Source: an uncultured bacterium
Lineage (GTDB): Bacteria > Verrucomicrobiota > Kiritimatiellia > CAIKKV01 > CAITUY01
Reading direction: 5' to 3'
Assembly: GCA_903908715.1 (NCBI GenBank)
Contig: CAIVSY010000072.1
Coordinates: 1 to 46,208, forward strand
DNA length: 46,208 nucleotides
The notes below the pieces were generated by a model, which saw only the letters and a list, made by a program, of their open reading frames with translations, was not told the origin of the DNA and did not search any database. This document shows, piece by piece, positions 35,229 to 43,124 of the stretch. A program made the position numbers and the translations under genes. How positions within the stretch are numbered: the stretch's first letter is position 1; every line of letters starts with the position of its first letter.

Positions 35229-38200
35229 TCACTTACCCCGGATCAGGGCGCGGACCTTTCGCTGATCCTCTACCGATAAGACCGACAGGCGGCCCATGAG
35301 TGCATCGGCCATTTCCGCCGCCTTTCTTGTATTTCCTTTTGCGGCATGCAATTCAGCCAGATGCAATTGCACCATCGCAGCATCCGGCGCCAGCGCCAGC
35401 GCCTGGTTCAGCACGGTCTCCGCATCCGCAAGTTTCCCGCGCGCCGCAAGGATCACGCCGAGGGTATCCTTGAAATTAAAGTCACGCTCCCTCGCAGCCA
35501 CAGCCTCACGCGCCAGGGTTTCCGCCTCCTCCAGATTTCCGCGCACGTAAAGCACCCAGGCAAGATCATTCAGGAGTTCCGGTTTACGGCCGCGCTCGAC
35601 ACTCTTGCGCAGGGAACTCTCGGCCTGCGCGTATTCCTTGCGCTCCAGTTGCAGGGAAGCCAATACCTGGTTGGCAAAGGGGTGACCGGGATCAATCAGG
35701 ATCAGCCGGCGGACATGGACGGCTGCCTGATCCTTCTGTCCCTCGGCTACGTCCAGCCGCAACAACATATCCAGCAGGGCGGTTGCGGCGGGCCTCATCT
35801 GCAGGGCCTGCTCGATGTGGATCCGCGCGGAGGCATAGTCCTTCCGATAGAGGGCGATCTGGCCGAGAGCCGCCGTGGCGAGAAAATCTTTTCCCCTGAC
35901 CTTCTGCAGGCGCCGCTCGCAGTCGCGAACCAGCCCATCATCCTCCTGTTCGATCGCCACACCACTGAGCAGCACCCACGGGATCGGGAGGTCCGGCTTG
36001 GTGTCCGCAAGTTCCTGCAGAACCACCCTGGCCCGGGCCGCATCGCCTGCCGCAAGGTGCAGGACCGCGTATTCAACCGCCAGTTCAGTGCGGGCGACGC
36101 CGGTGGCCCGTATCCGGTCCAGAAACTCGCCGGCCTCCTTGAATTTCGCTTCGCGCACCGCCATGCGCGCGAGGGAAACCAACGCCGGCACATTGGTCGG
36201 ATTATTCGCCAGGATACCGCGCAGAACCGCCTCGCCCGCCTCATGCTGATCCTGGGCCACATAAGCCATGGCCAGGCCCTGGCTCAGGCGGTCCTTTCCC
36301 GCCGTCGCAAGATCAATGGCCCGCTTATAACCGGCCACCGCCAAAGCGGGCTGGCCGGAATAGGCCCACGCGAAACCGAGATTGGCGTACGCCTCCGGCA
36401 TGCGGACATACCCGTACACCCGGGAGAGCGACCAGATCTGCAACCGGTTCTTCAGGCCTTCGGCCATTTTCTTGAAGTCCTGCTCCACCTGGGCCGCATC
36501 CGGGGCGGCATGCCCGCCGCGGAGGAGCGTCAACTGGTTCAGGATCGCGCTGATATTGTCCGGATCCAATTCCCGCGCCTTCTGGTACGCCGCATAGGCT
36601 TCAACGGGCCGCCCGGCATCTTCCATCATCACACCGGTATTGTTGGCAACCAGGCTTAACCGCCGCAGGGCCAGCGCGGCATTGAAAGACAACATCTGAT
36701 TTTCGCGAAGCGTGATCAACGGCTTCACAAAGGGTTCCTTCCAGAATGCCTCGTGCTGTTTCCAGACCGTTCCGGGATCCGGCAATCCGGCTCCAGCGGC
36801 ACCGGCAAATAACACGCACTCAGGAATCGCCTGCAATCCTGCCGAAAGCCAGAAGTCAGCCAGGCTCAGGAACACCACCTTGCGCGGGAATTCCGCATCA
36901 CTGCGCATCCACTCCTGCAGGAATGCCATGCCATCCACCGCGGCCAATCCCTGAAGTCGCGGGTTATCGAACGAACCCGCGATATGCTTCATGTAGGTGG
37001 GGTTGCCTGCAAGGCGCAAATTGAAGATCCGAAGCGGGATCCCTTCTTCATGTGCCGCTATTTGCAGGCTGCTGTCGAACGGACCATCCGTCACCAGCCA
37101 CTGGCGCGGAGGCACGGCACGCACCACCGCCCTGGCATACTGCTGGAGCGCCCGGGCCGGGCGGGCATCGGCCTCGCGGAAGTTCAGCACGCCGGCCGCG
37201 ATGACAGCGGCCAAGAGCGGGATCACGGGAATCAGGCCGCCATATTCCTGCCACCAGAGTCCGCGGGAATCGTCGTCCTCGACATTCGTGACGATGACAC
37301 GCGACAAGAGGCTCCAGTAGGCCGCCAGATAGCCCAGCGTGAACGCCAGCAGCACATACGGCGTCACCAGCAGCCGGGCGGGTCCCAGCATGCGCCAGGG
37401 GGCGAACGGGACATTAAAGAGGACGGCCATCACCACGACCGTGAGCAGGAGGTGGAGACTATAGAGCCCCCAATCGCGCTCCTCATTCATTCCACGGCGG
37501 CCGACGGCAAGAACAGCAAGCCAGGGTCCAACTCCCAGCAGGATTACCACGAGCCAACCCACCTGCGGCAGGCTCTTGGCGATGAGTTGGTACTGACCCT
37601 TGAACACGTAATAAAGCGCGGTCCAGTATCCGGTTTCGCCGCTGAGCCGCATATATTCACTACCCATGATCCGCCAGGCGGACCAGCCATAGAAAAGCAT
37701 ACCGGCCGCGAGACAGCCGGCAAGGCCCAGTACACGGCCCCAGCGAAGGTCCCCGTTGTACCAGAGGGCATACAGCAGGCCGATCATGGCCAGGGGCCCG
37801 AACAGGATCAAGGTTGCGAATTCTGCCGCAACGACACCATAGAGAAGGGCGAACAGGAGTCCCGCCCAGACGGCGGCGTCATCGAGGAAGCGGAGCAACA
37901 GCCGTACCAGGGCGAGCAGGAGAAGGATATCGAAAATCGCCACATGGAAACGCGTGGCCGCGTACCAGAACGGGATAGCCCCCATCAACGCGAGGGCTGC
38001 CGCCACGCCGCCGAGGAGCGACGCCCGGTTCGCCGCACGGACATTCAGGTCGCTGACGGGAATGGCACGCCAGATCGAGTCGGCAGTGACCCTGAAAAGC
38101 ATCCAGACTACACCCGCCCCACACAGGGCGCTGAGGAAATTCAGCCGCAAGGCAAGTCCACCCACGGGGAGCCAGGCTGTGATATTCACCAACCAGCTCC

Positions 38201-38372
38201 AGAGAATGCCGCGGCTGAACGATAAGGGATTCAGCCCGAGTTCCGCGGCCATTAAGTCCGTCGACTCACCCGGGAACGGGCCACGGCTGAGGGTGACGCT
38301 GTACAGGATCAGTGCGCAGAGAGCCAGAACAGGCCCAACCACGAGATAAAGGCGGCTGCGTGAGTCTTTCAT
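35229..38372 (-). CDS. DUF2723-like membrane glycosyltransferase domain with TPR repeats
   Basis: The protein has 1047 residues. The first 430 or so hold about 11 hydrophobic segments with an early periplasmic loop (PFPGESTDLMAAELGL), the pattern of DUF2723/PMT-like GT-C proteins. A soluble linker follows (about 430-600), then some 10 tetratricopeptide units to the end (for example AYANLGFAWAYSGQPALAVAGYKRAIDL, LNDLAWVLYVRGNLEEAETLAREAV). It probably sits in the inner membrane with TPRs in the periplasm, and may act in surface glycan or protein assembly. ATG 38372 is nine bases from a good -10, so the message is nearly leaderless. Confidence 0.8.
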   Translation of the reverse strand: MKDSRSRLYLVVGPVLALCALILYSVTLSRGPFPGESTDLMAAELGLNPLSFSRGILWSWLVNITAWLPVGGLALRLNFLSALCGAGVVWMLFRVTADSIWRAIPVSDLNVRAANRASLLGGVAAALALMGAIPFWYAATRFHVAIFDILLLLALVRLLLRFLDDAAVWAGLLFALLYGVVAAEFATLILFGPLAMIGLLYALWYNGDLRWGRVLGLAGCLAAGMLFYGWSAWRIMGSEYMRLSGETGYWTALYYVFKGQYQLIAKSLPQVGWLVVILLGVGPWLAVLAVGRRGMNEERDWGLYSLHLLLTVVVMAVLFNVPFAPWRMLGPARLLVTPYVLLAFTLGYLAAYWSLLSRVIVTNVEDDDSRGLWWQEYGGLIPVIPLLAAVIAAGVLNFREADARPARALQQYARAVVRAVPPRQWLVTDGPFDSSLQIAAHEEGIPLRIFNLRLAGNPTYMKHIAGSFDNPRLQGLAAVDGMAFLQEWMRSDAEFPRKVVFLSLADFWLSAGLQAIPECVLFAGAAGAGLPDPGTVWKQHEAFWKEPFVKPLITLRENQMLSFNAALALRRLSLVANNTGVMMEDAGRPVEAYAAYQKARELDPDNISAILNQLTLLRGGHAAPDAAQVEQDFKKMAEGLKNRLQIWSLSRVYGYVRMPEAYANLGFAWAYSGQPALAVAGYKRAIDLATAGKDRLSQGLAMAYVAQDQHEAGEAVLRGILANNPTNVPALVSLARMAVREAKFKEAGEFLDRIRATGVARTELAVEYAVLHLAAGDAARARVVLQELADTKPDLPIPWVLLSGVAIEQEDDGLVRDCERRLQKVRGKDFLATAALGQIALYRKDYASARIHIEQALQMRPAATALLDMLLRLDVAEGQKDQAAVHVRRLILIDPGHPFANQVLASLQLERKEYAQAESSLRKSVERGRKPELLNDLAWVLYVRGNLEEAETLAREAVAARERDFNFKDTLGVILAARGKLADAETVLNQALALAPDAAMVQLHLAELHAAKGNTRKAAEMADALMGRLSVLSVEDQRKVRALIRGK

Positions 38373-38379
38373 ACAGCCT

Positions 38380-38408
38380 AGATTGTCGGAATTGTGCCTG
38401 TTGGTCAA
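38380..38408 (-). promoter_or_regulatory. Promoter of the TPR gene (near-leaderless)
   Basis: On the minus strand TTGACC (38408-38403), 17 bases and CAATCT (38385-38380). A start 6-8 bases after the -10 would fall at or beside the ATG at 38372. Confidence 0.6.
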
Positions 38409-38440
38409 GTTCCACGCCAGTTCTGAGAGGGAACGATGGA

Positions 38441-38675
38441 GTCACCGAAAAGGACACCCCACACCTCGTTCCTCCGAGGATCGCCGTAGCGCTTGGGCGG
38501 AGGTGGCGCCCGCACCACCAGCGTCAACACTACGGCGGAAAAGAACGCATAACTCCCTCTCGATAGACGGGAGAGTACAAGAATCTACAACTCCCTCTCC
38601 CTGGAAGGGAGATCACAAGAATCCATAACTCCCTCTCCCTGGATGGGAGAGGGTCGGGGTGAGGGTGTCTTGAAT
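38441..38675. repeat. Palindromic mosaic repeat cluster 2
   Basis: It fills most of the gap of about 365 bases between the TPR gene and the pseudo-archaemetzincin. The left end GTCACCGAAAAG...ACACCCC matches, inverted, the right end of cluster 3 near 42000. Three hairpin units of 38 bases (AACTCCCTCTCC...GGGAG) follow, and the right end is GGGGTGAGGGTGTCTTGAA. The left half holds an extra inverted word (CGCCGTAG / CTACGGCG). No gene is seen. Confidence 0.75.
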
Positions 38676-38737
38676 GTAACCGCCCCGACTAACACAGCGC
38701 TCATCCACGGTCCGGCTAATTTACAAAACCTTGAGCT

Positions 38738-39313
38738 CTACTTCCCCAGTGTTTCCTTCTTGGCATCCCATTTCCCCATACAAGGTGGGCACAAGCCCCG
38801 CCCCTTTGCATCAAGCGTCTCATCCACAAGGGGAGTGGAACCCAGCGCGCAGGTCGGATGATTGCAGATTTGCAGACCAAGCACAAAGGCGAGTCCGCCA
38901 ACGCACTCCTTCTCGACGCGCCGCAACCAGGATTCACGTCCTTCGGTTGAATCTGTCTTCTCCGGTCGCAACGCGTCGACATCCACGACAACCACGCCGT
39001 CACGCGCCTGTATATGGCGCCCCTCCTTATCGCCGATCTTTTCAGAAAGGATCAACACGGCCATTATATTCGTGCCGATCAAGCCCTTTCCCCATGCGAT
39101 TGCCTTATCGAATGAAGACAGCGGTTTCGACTTTGACCCGACCATTTCCGTCATTGTCAGCAGGTTTGCCTCCACGCCTTGTTCTACGCGCTCCTTGATT
39201 GCGGCATCGACCTGTCCATCGCAGAACAATGCGATGTACGGCTCACCTGAAAAAGCCAGACGTGATGATGCAGCATTTAGAACCAGAGCCAAAAACAGAA
39301 CCTTGTTTGTCAC
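38738..39313 (-). CDS. Secreted archaemetzincin-like pseudoprotease (zinc ligands lost)
   Basis: This 191-residue protein has a signal peptide (about 1-22). Residues 139-178 match the archaemetzincin (peptidase M54) motif HExxHxxGxxHCx4CxMx17CxxC in spacing exactly, but the active site is gone. The two residues of HE are Gly139-Gly140, the second His is Phe143 and the third is Ile149. Gly146 is kept. The structural tetracysteine motif is intact: Cys150, Cys155, Cys175, Cys178, with Leu157 at the Met position. Upstream DGVVVVDVDAL also fits the family (gvTdvDLf). A zinc-stabilised binding role outside the cytoplasm is my inference. The start is GTG 39313 with AAAGGAG seven bases upstream. The gene has lower GC than its neighbours. 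Confidence 0.72.
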   Translation of the reverse strand: MTNKVLFLALVLNAASSRLAFSGEPYIALFCDGQVDAAIKERVEQGVEANLLTMTEMVGSKSKPLSSFDKAIAWGKGLIGTNIMAVLILSEKIGDKEGRHIQARDGVVVVDVDALRPEKTDSTEGRESWLRRVEKECVGGLAFVLGLQICNHPTCALGSTPLVDETLDAKGRGLCPPCMGKWDAKKETLGK

Positions 39314-39343
39314 TTTGATTCTCCTTTCAGTTCCATAAACAAA

Positions 39344-39369
39344 TCGGGCGACTCGAGTGAGTCGCCCGA
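39344..39369 (-). terminator. Rho-independent terminator after the PEP-CTERM gene
   Basis: An 11-bp perfect stem (TCGGGCGACTC / GAGTCGCCCGA) with a 4-base loop is followed on the minus strand by TTTGTTT. It ends the transcript from 39965 and isolates the pseudo-archaemetzincin gene. Confidence 0.85.
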
Positions 39370-39392
39370 CAACAACAAACTATGATCAGAAA

Positions 39393-39965
39393 TTACTTAC
39401 GCGCCATCTTGCGACGGAGGCCAACAACCGCCAATCCAGCAACCACCAACGCTACCGTTGAAGGCTCAGGCACAGGCGTCCATGTGTTGTTGCCAGGACT
39501 AATGTAATCACCGCTACCACTGCCTAATCCTGTGATCTGCGCAGGCGAACTTCCCTCTAGTATCGAATACTGTGTAGCACTCCCAATAGTTCCTGAGTTT
39601 ATAACCACAGTGTACAAATAATCGCCTTCAGCTACACCACCAGGACCAGAAGCACCAAGCGGAGCAGATCCTTGAACCAACTTTGTGAAATCACCATCCT
39701 GCCAAGCAACCGTGTTCCAAGTACTGTACCAAATCAAAGTTTCACCCGCGCCAACACTCTGTGTTTCTGGATTAAACCCAATACTGGAACCATTAGCAGC
39801 TTCAACCAACATAATTAGGTACGTACTACTAGCAGCAGGTATCGGCTGCGAATCAGTACCCAGAATGTAACCTGTTTCTTCACCGTTACTATACCAACTG
39901 ATTGCAGTCGCGGCATCCGCAATTGAAGCCGCGAGAGCCAAACACAACCCAAATATAACCTTCAT
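39393..39965 (-). CDS. PEP-CTERM sorting-domain protein
   Basis: This is a secreted protein of 190 residues. It has a signal peptide (MKVIFGLCLALAASIADA), a Ser/Gly/Thr-rich beta-type middle region and a C-terminal PEP-CTERM signal. The signal is VPEPST, a hydrophobic stretch VALVVAGLAVVGL and a basic end RRKMARK. Exosortase cleaves such tails and attaches or exports the protein, usually with exopolysaccharide. The function of the body is unknown. AGGAGG sits six bases before ATG 39965; the preceding ATG at 39968 is an alternative. It lies 40 bases after the AVGYVNV gene on the same strand and is closed by a terminator. Its GC is lower than that of most genes here. Confidence 0.87.
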   Translation of the reverse strand: MKVIFGLCLALAASIADAATAISWYSNGEETGYILGTDSQPIPAASSTYLIMLVEAANGSSIGFNPETQSVGAGETLIWYSTWNTVAWQDGDFTKLVQGSAPLGASGPGGVAEGDYLYTVVINSGTIGSATQYSILEGSSPAQITGLGSGSGDYISPGNNTWTPVPEPSTVALVVAGLAVVGLRRKMARK

Positions 39966-40005
39966 CATAGTCCTCCTCACTTAATTAACATATCAAAAAA
40001 TCACA

Positions 40006-40806
40006 TCACGGCCACACGTAAGCCTTGCCGACCTTCCAAGTGAAGTTGGTCTTACCGACATACCAAAAGCCACTACCTGGTTCAATTGTGTAGTTTGGAT
40101 AGCTTGCCGGCGTCCAAGGCGACCACACAGCCCACATATTACTTGGCGTCCGGAGACCGAGGGTCACATACTGCTGAACTGCTGTATCCCAAATGAAAAC
40201 CCGGTCGCAATTGGCAGGGCTAGAACTTCCTTTTGCCCCATGATTTGTATTAACCAGATCATCAAGACGAACACTAACCGGATAAGGATTGCAGATCAAC
40301 TGATATGGAGCTACCGGCACAGCTCCTGCAATATCCAAAGTATTTGTCAATGCGGATGGAACTTGCCCCGTCAACGTCACTGTAGTGTCGTTGGTACCAC
40401 CGTTACCACCTGTTGGCGACTGAATAAAAACGCCATACCCACGAGGAATGACAGGATTGGTTGGATTACCACCGAAAGCGTCCCACTTGTAAAATAGCCC
40501 ATTGGTTTTCATGCCGAGAACTAAGTAGAGCTGGGTTGAAACATCCCACAAGTACACCTTGTCAACTCTCGCTGGATTCTGACTTTTCCTAAGGCCGGAA
40601 TTAGCGCCAAGCACATCCAAAACAGTTCTTTCAGTCGCTCCAGTTACCGAATCAAAACTGAGGCCAACCATTACAAACTTATTTGATGCAGGCACCGTGA
40701 CATTCACGTACCCCACCGCATTCACGCTATATACTGGATCCGCAGCCATTGCAGCCGCAGCACTCAAAACACACAAGGACGCAATAATCGCCGACATCTT
40801 TTTCAT
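40006..40806 (-). CDS. Secreted AVGYVNV-motif protein with two internal repeats
   Basis: This 266-residue exported protein has a signal peptide at 1-22, followed at once by DPVYSVNAVGYVNVTV, an N-terminal motif I associate with large families of Kiritimatiellota/Verrucomicrobiota surface proteins. The rest is two similar halves, about 42-128 and 167-250. Each contains VxxVYLWD...YLVLG / DRVFIWD...YVTLG, an aromatic segment and a closing GYGVFI / GSGFWYV. No enzyme motif is seen. GGAGGAG lies seven bases before ATG 40806. A strong promoter is directly upstream, and the PEP-CTERM gene follows, so the two are likely co-expressed. Confidence 0.8.
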   Translation of the reverse strand: MKKMSAIIASLCVLSAAAAMAADPVYSVNAVGYVNVTVPASNKFVMVGLSFDSVTGATERTVLDVLGANSGLRKSQNPARVDKVYLWDVSTQLYLVLGMKTNGLFYKWDAFGGNPTNPVIPRGYGVFIQSPTGGNGGTNDTTVTLTGQVPSALTNTLDIAGAVPVAPYQLICNPYPVSVRLDDLVNTNHGAKGSSSPANCDRVFIWDTAVQQYVTLGLRTPSNMWAVWSPWTPASYPNYTIEPGSGFWYVGKTNFTWKVGKAYVWP

Positions 40807-40850
40807 TGTATGGCTCCTCCGTGAAAAATTGCCTTTCCCCATCTGCCAAT

Positions 40851-40880
40851 AATATACGACTCCCCAAGGATTACGGTCAA
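40851..40880 (-). promoter_or_regulatory. Strong sigma70-like promoter of the secreted-protein operon
   Basis: On the minus strand TTGACC (40880-40875), 18 bases and TATATT (40856-40851), with an A/T-rich tract upstream that could act as an UP element. It is the best promoter visible in the window. Confidence 0.7.
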
Positions 40881-40929
40881 CTGTTTTTCTGTTTTTTTTC
40901 TACCCTCACAAAAACCTTTTCTCTGCGCT

Positions 40930-41607
40930 TCACTCCAGCGGCGGCAATACGCCCTCCGAAACCAACTGCGCATCCATCTCGGGCGTCAACTCCATCGGCA
41001 GTGGCGGCCCCTTCTCGCCACCGGCACGAATCAAATCCATCTGGTAATTCTCCAAATGCTTGGTCAGGGCTTCCCCCGTCAACTTCGGCTTCTCCACTTT
41101 CACCTCGCGGACCACCTGCCGCGGACGATCCGCCCCAGCCGGCCTCGCAGAAGGCTTGCCCGACACAACACGCCGCCCCGATGACACCGCCGGCGCAGCG
41201 GCCACTGTAACCACCGCCGCCACGTCATTCATCCCAAGCCACACCTCTTCGCCTTCCTTGCGAAGCAGCGCCTTCTCTCGATCGTAATCCACTTCCACCA
41301 CCGTAATCCCGTCTTCACTCTCGCCCGCCGACAGGAAATAGTTCTTCTTGGCAGCCGAGTCCATAAACCCAACCTGCAACTTCCCGTTCAATAAATTCCG
41401 CGTCACCGCACTCATCTTGAGATGCTTCGCAAAAGACTCGCGCGAAGCCTGCGCCTGCGAGGCCGCCGCAGCCGCAAGGGCTTCCGGCGAAGGCTCATTC
41501 CCGAAGGGCTTGCGATCGATAATCACCTGGTACCGCGCGAAATCGATAGTCCCCTCCCCGCGCGCCGCCACGCAAACCAGCACCAGAATGACCAGCAGAA
41601 TCCTCAT
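40930..41607 (-). CDS. Putative exported protein with a YQVIIDRKPFG motif
   Basis: This 225-residue protein opens with a signal peptide (MRILLVILVLVCVAARG), then FARYQVIIDRKPFGNEP. That segment resembles the short conserved start of periplasmic components linked to type II secretion/pilus systems in PVC bacteria, but I cannot place it in a named family. A predicted beta region (GITVVEVDYDREKALLRKEGEEVWL) follows, then an Ala/Pro/Arg-rich stretch and a charged C-terminus. No neighbours belong to a secretion operon. The start is taken at the signal peptide; no strong ribosome site is visible, and an ATG at 41640 is the alternative. Confidence 0.6.
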   Translation of the reverse strand: MRILLVILVLVCVAARGEGTIDFARYQVIIDRKPFGNEPSPEALAAAAASQAQASRESFAKHLKMSAVTRNLLNGKLQVGFMDSAAKKNYFLSAGESEDGITVVEVDYDREKALLRKEGEEVWLGMNDVAAVVTVAAAPAVSSGRRVVSGKPSARPAGADRPRQVVREVKVEKPKLTGEALTKHLENYQMDLIRAGGEKGPPLPMELTPEMDAQLVSEGVLPPLE

Positions 41608-41688
41608 CGCCCGCAACTCTACCACGCCCGGCCCCAACAAACAACTTTAGCGTTTCAACACCCCAGTCATGTGATAGCCGACCGCAGG

Positions 41689-42013
41689 CGGAACGATGCA
41701 CAAGACACCCTCACCCCGACCCTCTCCCGTCAAGGGAGAGGGAGGTGTGGTTTCTTGCCTCTCGTATCAAGAAAGCAGGAATTATGGTTTCTTGCCTCTC
41801 CCATCAAGAAAGCAGGAATTATGGTTTCTGGCCTCTCCCATCAAGGGAGAGGGAGGTGTGGTTTCTGGCCTCTCGTATCGAGGAAGAGGGAATTCGGGAT
41901 CGTTTCGGCATCATAATGGCATCTCATTATGGTAATAGCATAAGTGCAGTCTTTTGCGCCTCCTCTCCCCTTGCGGGAGAGGATTGAGGTGAGGGGTATT
42001 CTTTTCGGTAACT
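41689..42013. repeat. Palindromic mosaic repeat cluster 3
   Basis: It lies in the 600-base gap between the 40930 gene and the SprT-like gene. The left end GGAACGATGCACAAGAC plus CCCTCACCCC is inverted relative to clusters 1 and 2. Tandem units of exactly 37 bases begin at 41748, 41785, 41822 and 41859 (TGGTTTCT...CTCTCCCATCAAGGGAG). In two of them the hairpin is broken. The right end is CTCCCCTTGCGGGAGAGG, then GGTGAGGGG and CTTTTCGGTAACTG. No gene is seen. Confidence 0.8.
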
Positions 42014-42032
42014 GTACGTTCCGGATTAGACG

Positions 42033-42198
42033 GGGCGATGCACAAGACACCCTCACCCCGACCCTCTCCCATCAAGGGAGAGGGAGATGTGGTTCCTGCC
42101 TCTCGTATCAAAAAAGCAGGAAGTATGGTTTCTGGCCTCTCCCATCAAGGGAGAGGGAGATATGGTTTCTTGCCTCTCCCATCAAGGGAGAGGGAATT
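42033..42198. repeat. Palindromic mosaic repeat cluster 4 (one end missing)
   Basis: It begins GGCGATGCACAAGACACCCT like cluster 3 and carries three 36-37-base units starting at 42090, 42126 and 42163. It stops abruptly just before the SprT-like stop codon (42204) without the second terminus. It looks like a partial copy or a product of recombination between clusters. Confidence 0.75.
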
Positions 42199-42203
42199 GC
42201 GGG

Positions 42204-42983
42204 TCAATGGAACGCCCCCTGCGTCACCACCTTCGGCGGCAAGCCATCTCCCATTCCTCTTTTCCCTTCCGCAGGCACCAGTTGCGCTGCAATCTCCTGC
42301 ATCCGCTCATAATCCGGGAAACGCCGCTCGAGCATCCGGTAAGCCCTGTGATGATGCATATTCCGGCTCCGCCCCTCTACGGAAGGCATGGCCGCATGGA
42401 GCATCTCATGGAAAACAATATACTCCACAAACTCACGCGGCACCCGCTCCTGGTCCAGCATCGGGTGAATACGGATGATATTGCCCGCCTTGCAGTATGA
42501 CCCGAAACGGATCGTCCGCATCCTCACCCTGCCGCGGCGCCTGGCCCCGCGCTTCCCCCACCCGATCCCACACTCCACCTTGCCGGCAAAGAACCGCCTG
42601 TTGATGTCGTCGTAGATCACACCCAGATCGTATGTCCGTCCGCGCACCGGCATCGGCCGGGATTCCGCTTTAGGCGCCCCGCTGTCCGCGGCATGCCGCC
42701 GCACATACCGCCCGACGATATTCCACTCGTGCCGCGATCGCTTGGCCAGGTAGCGCCCCAGCGCCACAACGACATCCTCCGGCGCCCGCAGGAAGAACTC
42801 ATGGACCCGGACCCGCGCCCCGCCCGCCCCATCGAACCGCACGGACACCATGGACACCCGGTTACGCGTAATCGCCAGATCGGTCACACGCCCGCCATGC
42901 TGGCACAGTTCGTTCCGGAATGCATCCGCCGACCGCGCATCCCGTTCGAACTGCATCTCCAGTTGTTGGACTTTCTCTGCCAT
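42204..42983 (-). CDS. SprT-like zinc metalloprotein
   Basis: The C-terminal half of this 259-residue protein is a SprT-like domain: YDLGVIYDDINRRFF, FGSYCKAGNIIRIHPMLD, then VEYIVFHEMLHA with an intact HExxH, and the third ligand region HHHRAYRMLERRFPDY. Such domains occur in the DNA-protein crosslink protease SPRTN and in bacterial SprT. The N-terminal 100 residues (ITRNRVSMVSVRFDGAGGARVRVHEFFLRAPEDVV) are not a family I can name. AGAGGG precedes the ATG. It stands alone between a repeat cluster and a REP pair. Protease activity is likely but the substrate is unknown. Confidence 0.75.
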   Translation of the reverse strand: MAEKVQQLEMQFERDARSADAFRNELCQHGGRVTDLAITRNRVSMVSVRFDGAGGARVRVHEFFLRAPEDVVVALGRYLAKRSRHEWNIVGRYVRRHAADSGAPKAESRPMPVRGRTYDLGVIYDDINRRFFAGKVECGIGWGKRGARRRGRVRMRTIRFGSYCKAGNIIRIHPMLDQERVPREFVEYIVFHEMLHAAMPSVEGRSRNMHHHRAYRMLERRFPDYERMQEIAAQLVPAEGKRGMGDGLPPKVVTQGAFH

Positions 42984-43000
42984 ACGTCATCCCTCTGATC

Positions 43001-43077
43001 GGAATCCTAACGGATTCCGCTACAAATCTCCACCGGCAGCGCCAACCCCCATCTGTAGCGGCATTCGTTAGAATGCC
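43001..43077. repeat. Inverted REP pair (BIME-like) 3
   Basis: Two hairpins of the same REP type as at 333-498: GGAATCC-TAAC-GGATTCC then GCTAC (43001-43023), and GTAGC then GGCATTC-GTTA-GAATGCC (43055-43077). Here the GTAG heads face inward instead of outward. It is about 42.5 kb from the RAYT gene, so the family is dispersed. Confidence 0.82.
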
Positions 43078-43124
43078 GCGCGCCGATCCGACAATATGAA
43101 CTGCCGCCGCATTTCCCGCCTTCA

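Noticed and set aside
41724..42198. Regular 37-base repeats that could suggest a CRISPR array
   Set aside because: The 37-base units follow each other directly with no unique spacers, vary inside, and no cas gene is present. They are tandem hairpin units.
41696..42480. Several overlapping frames reading through the palindromic repeats on both strands
   Set aside because: Their translations are simple repeats of the hairpin word and have no start signals.
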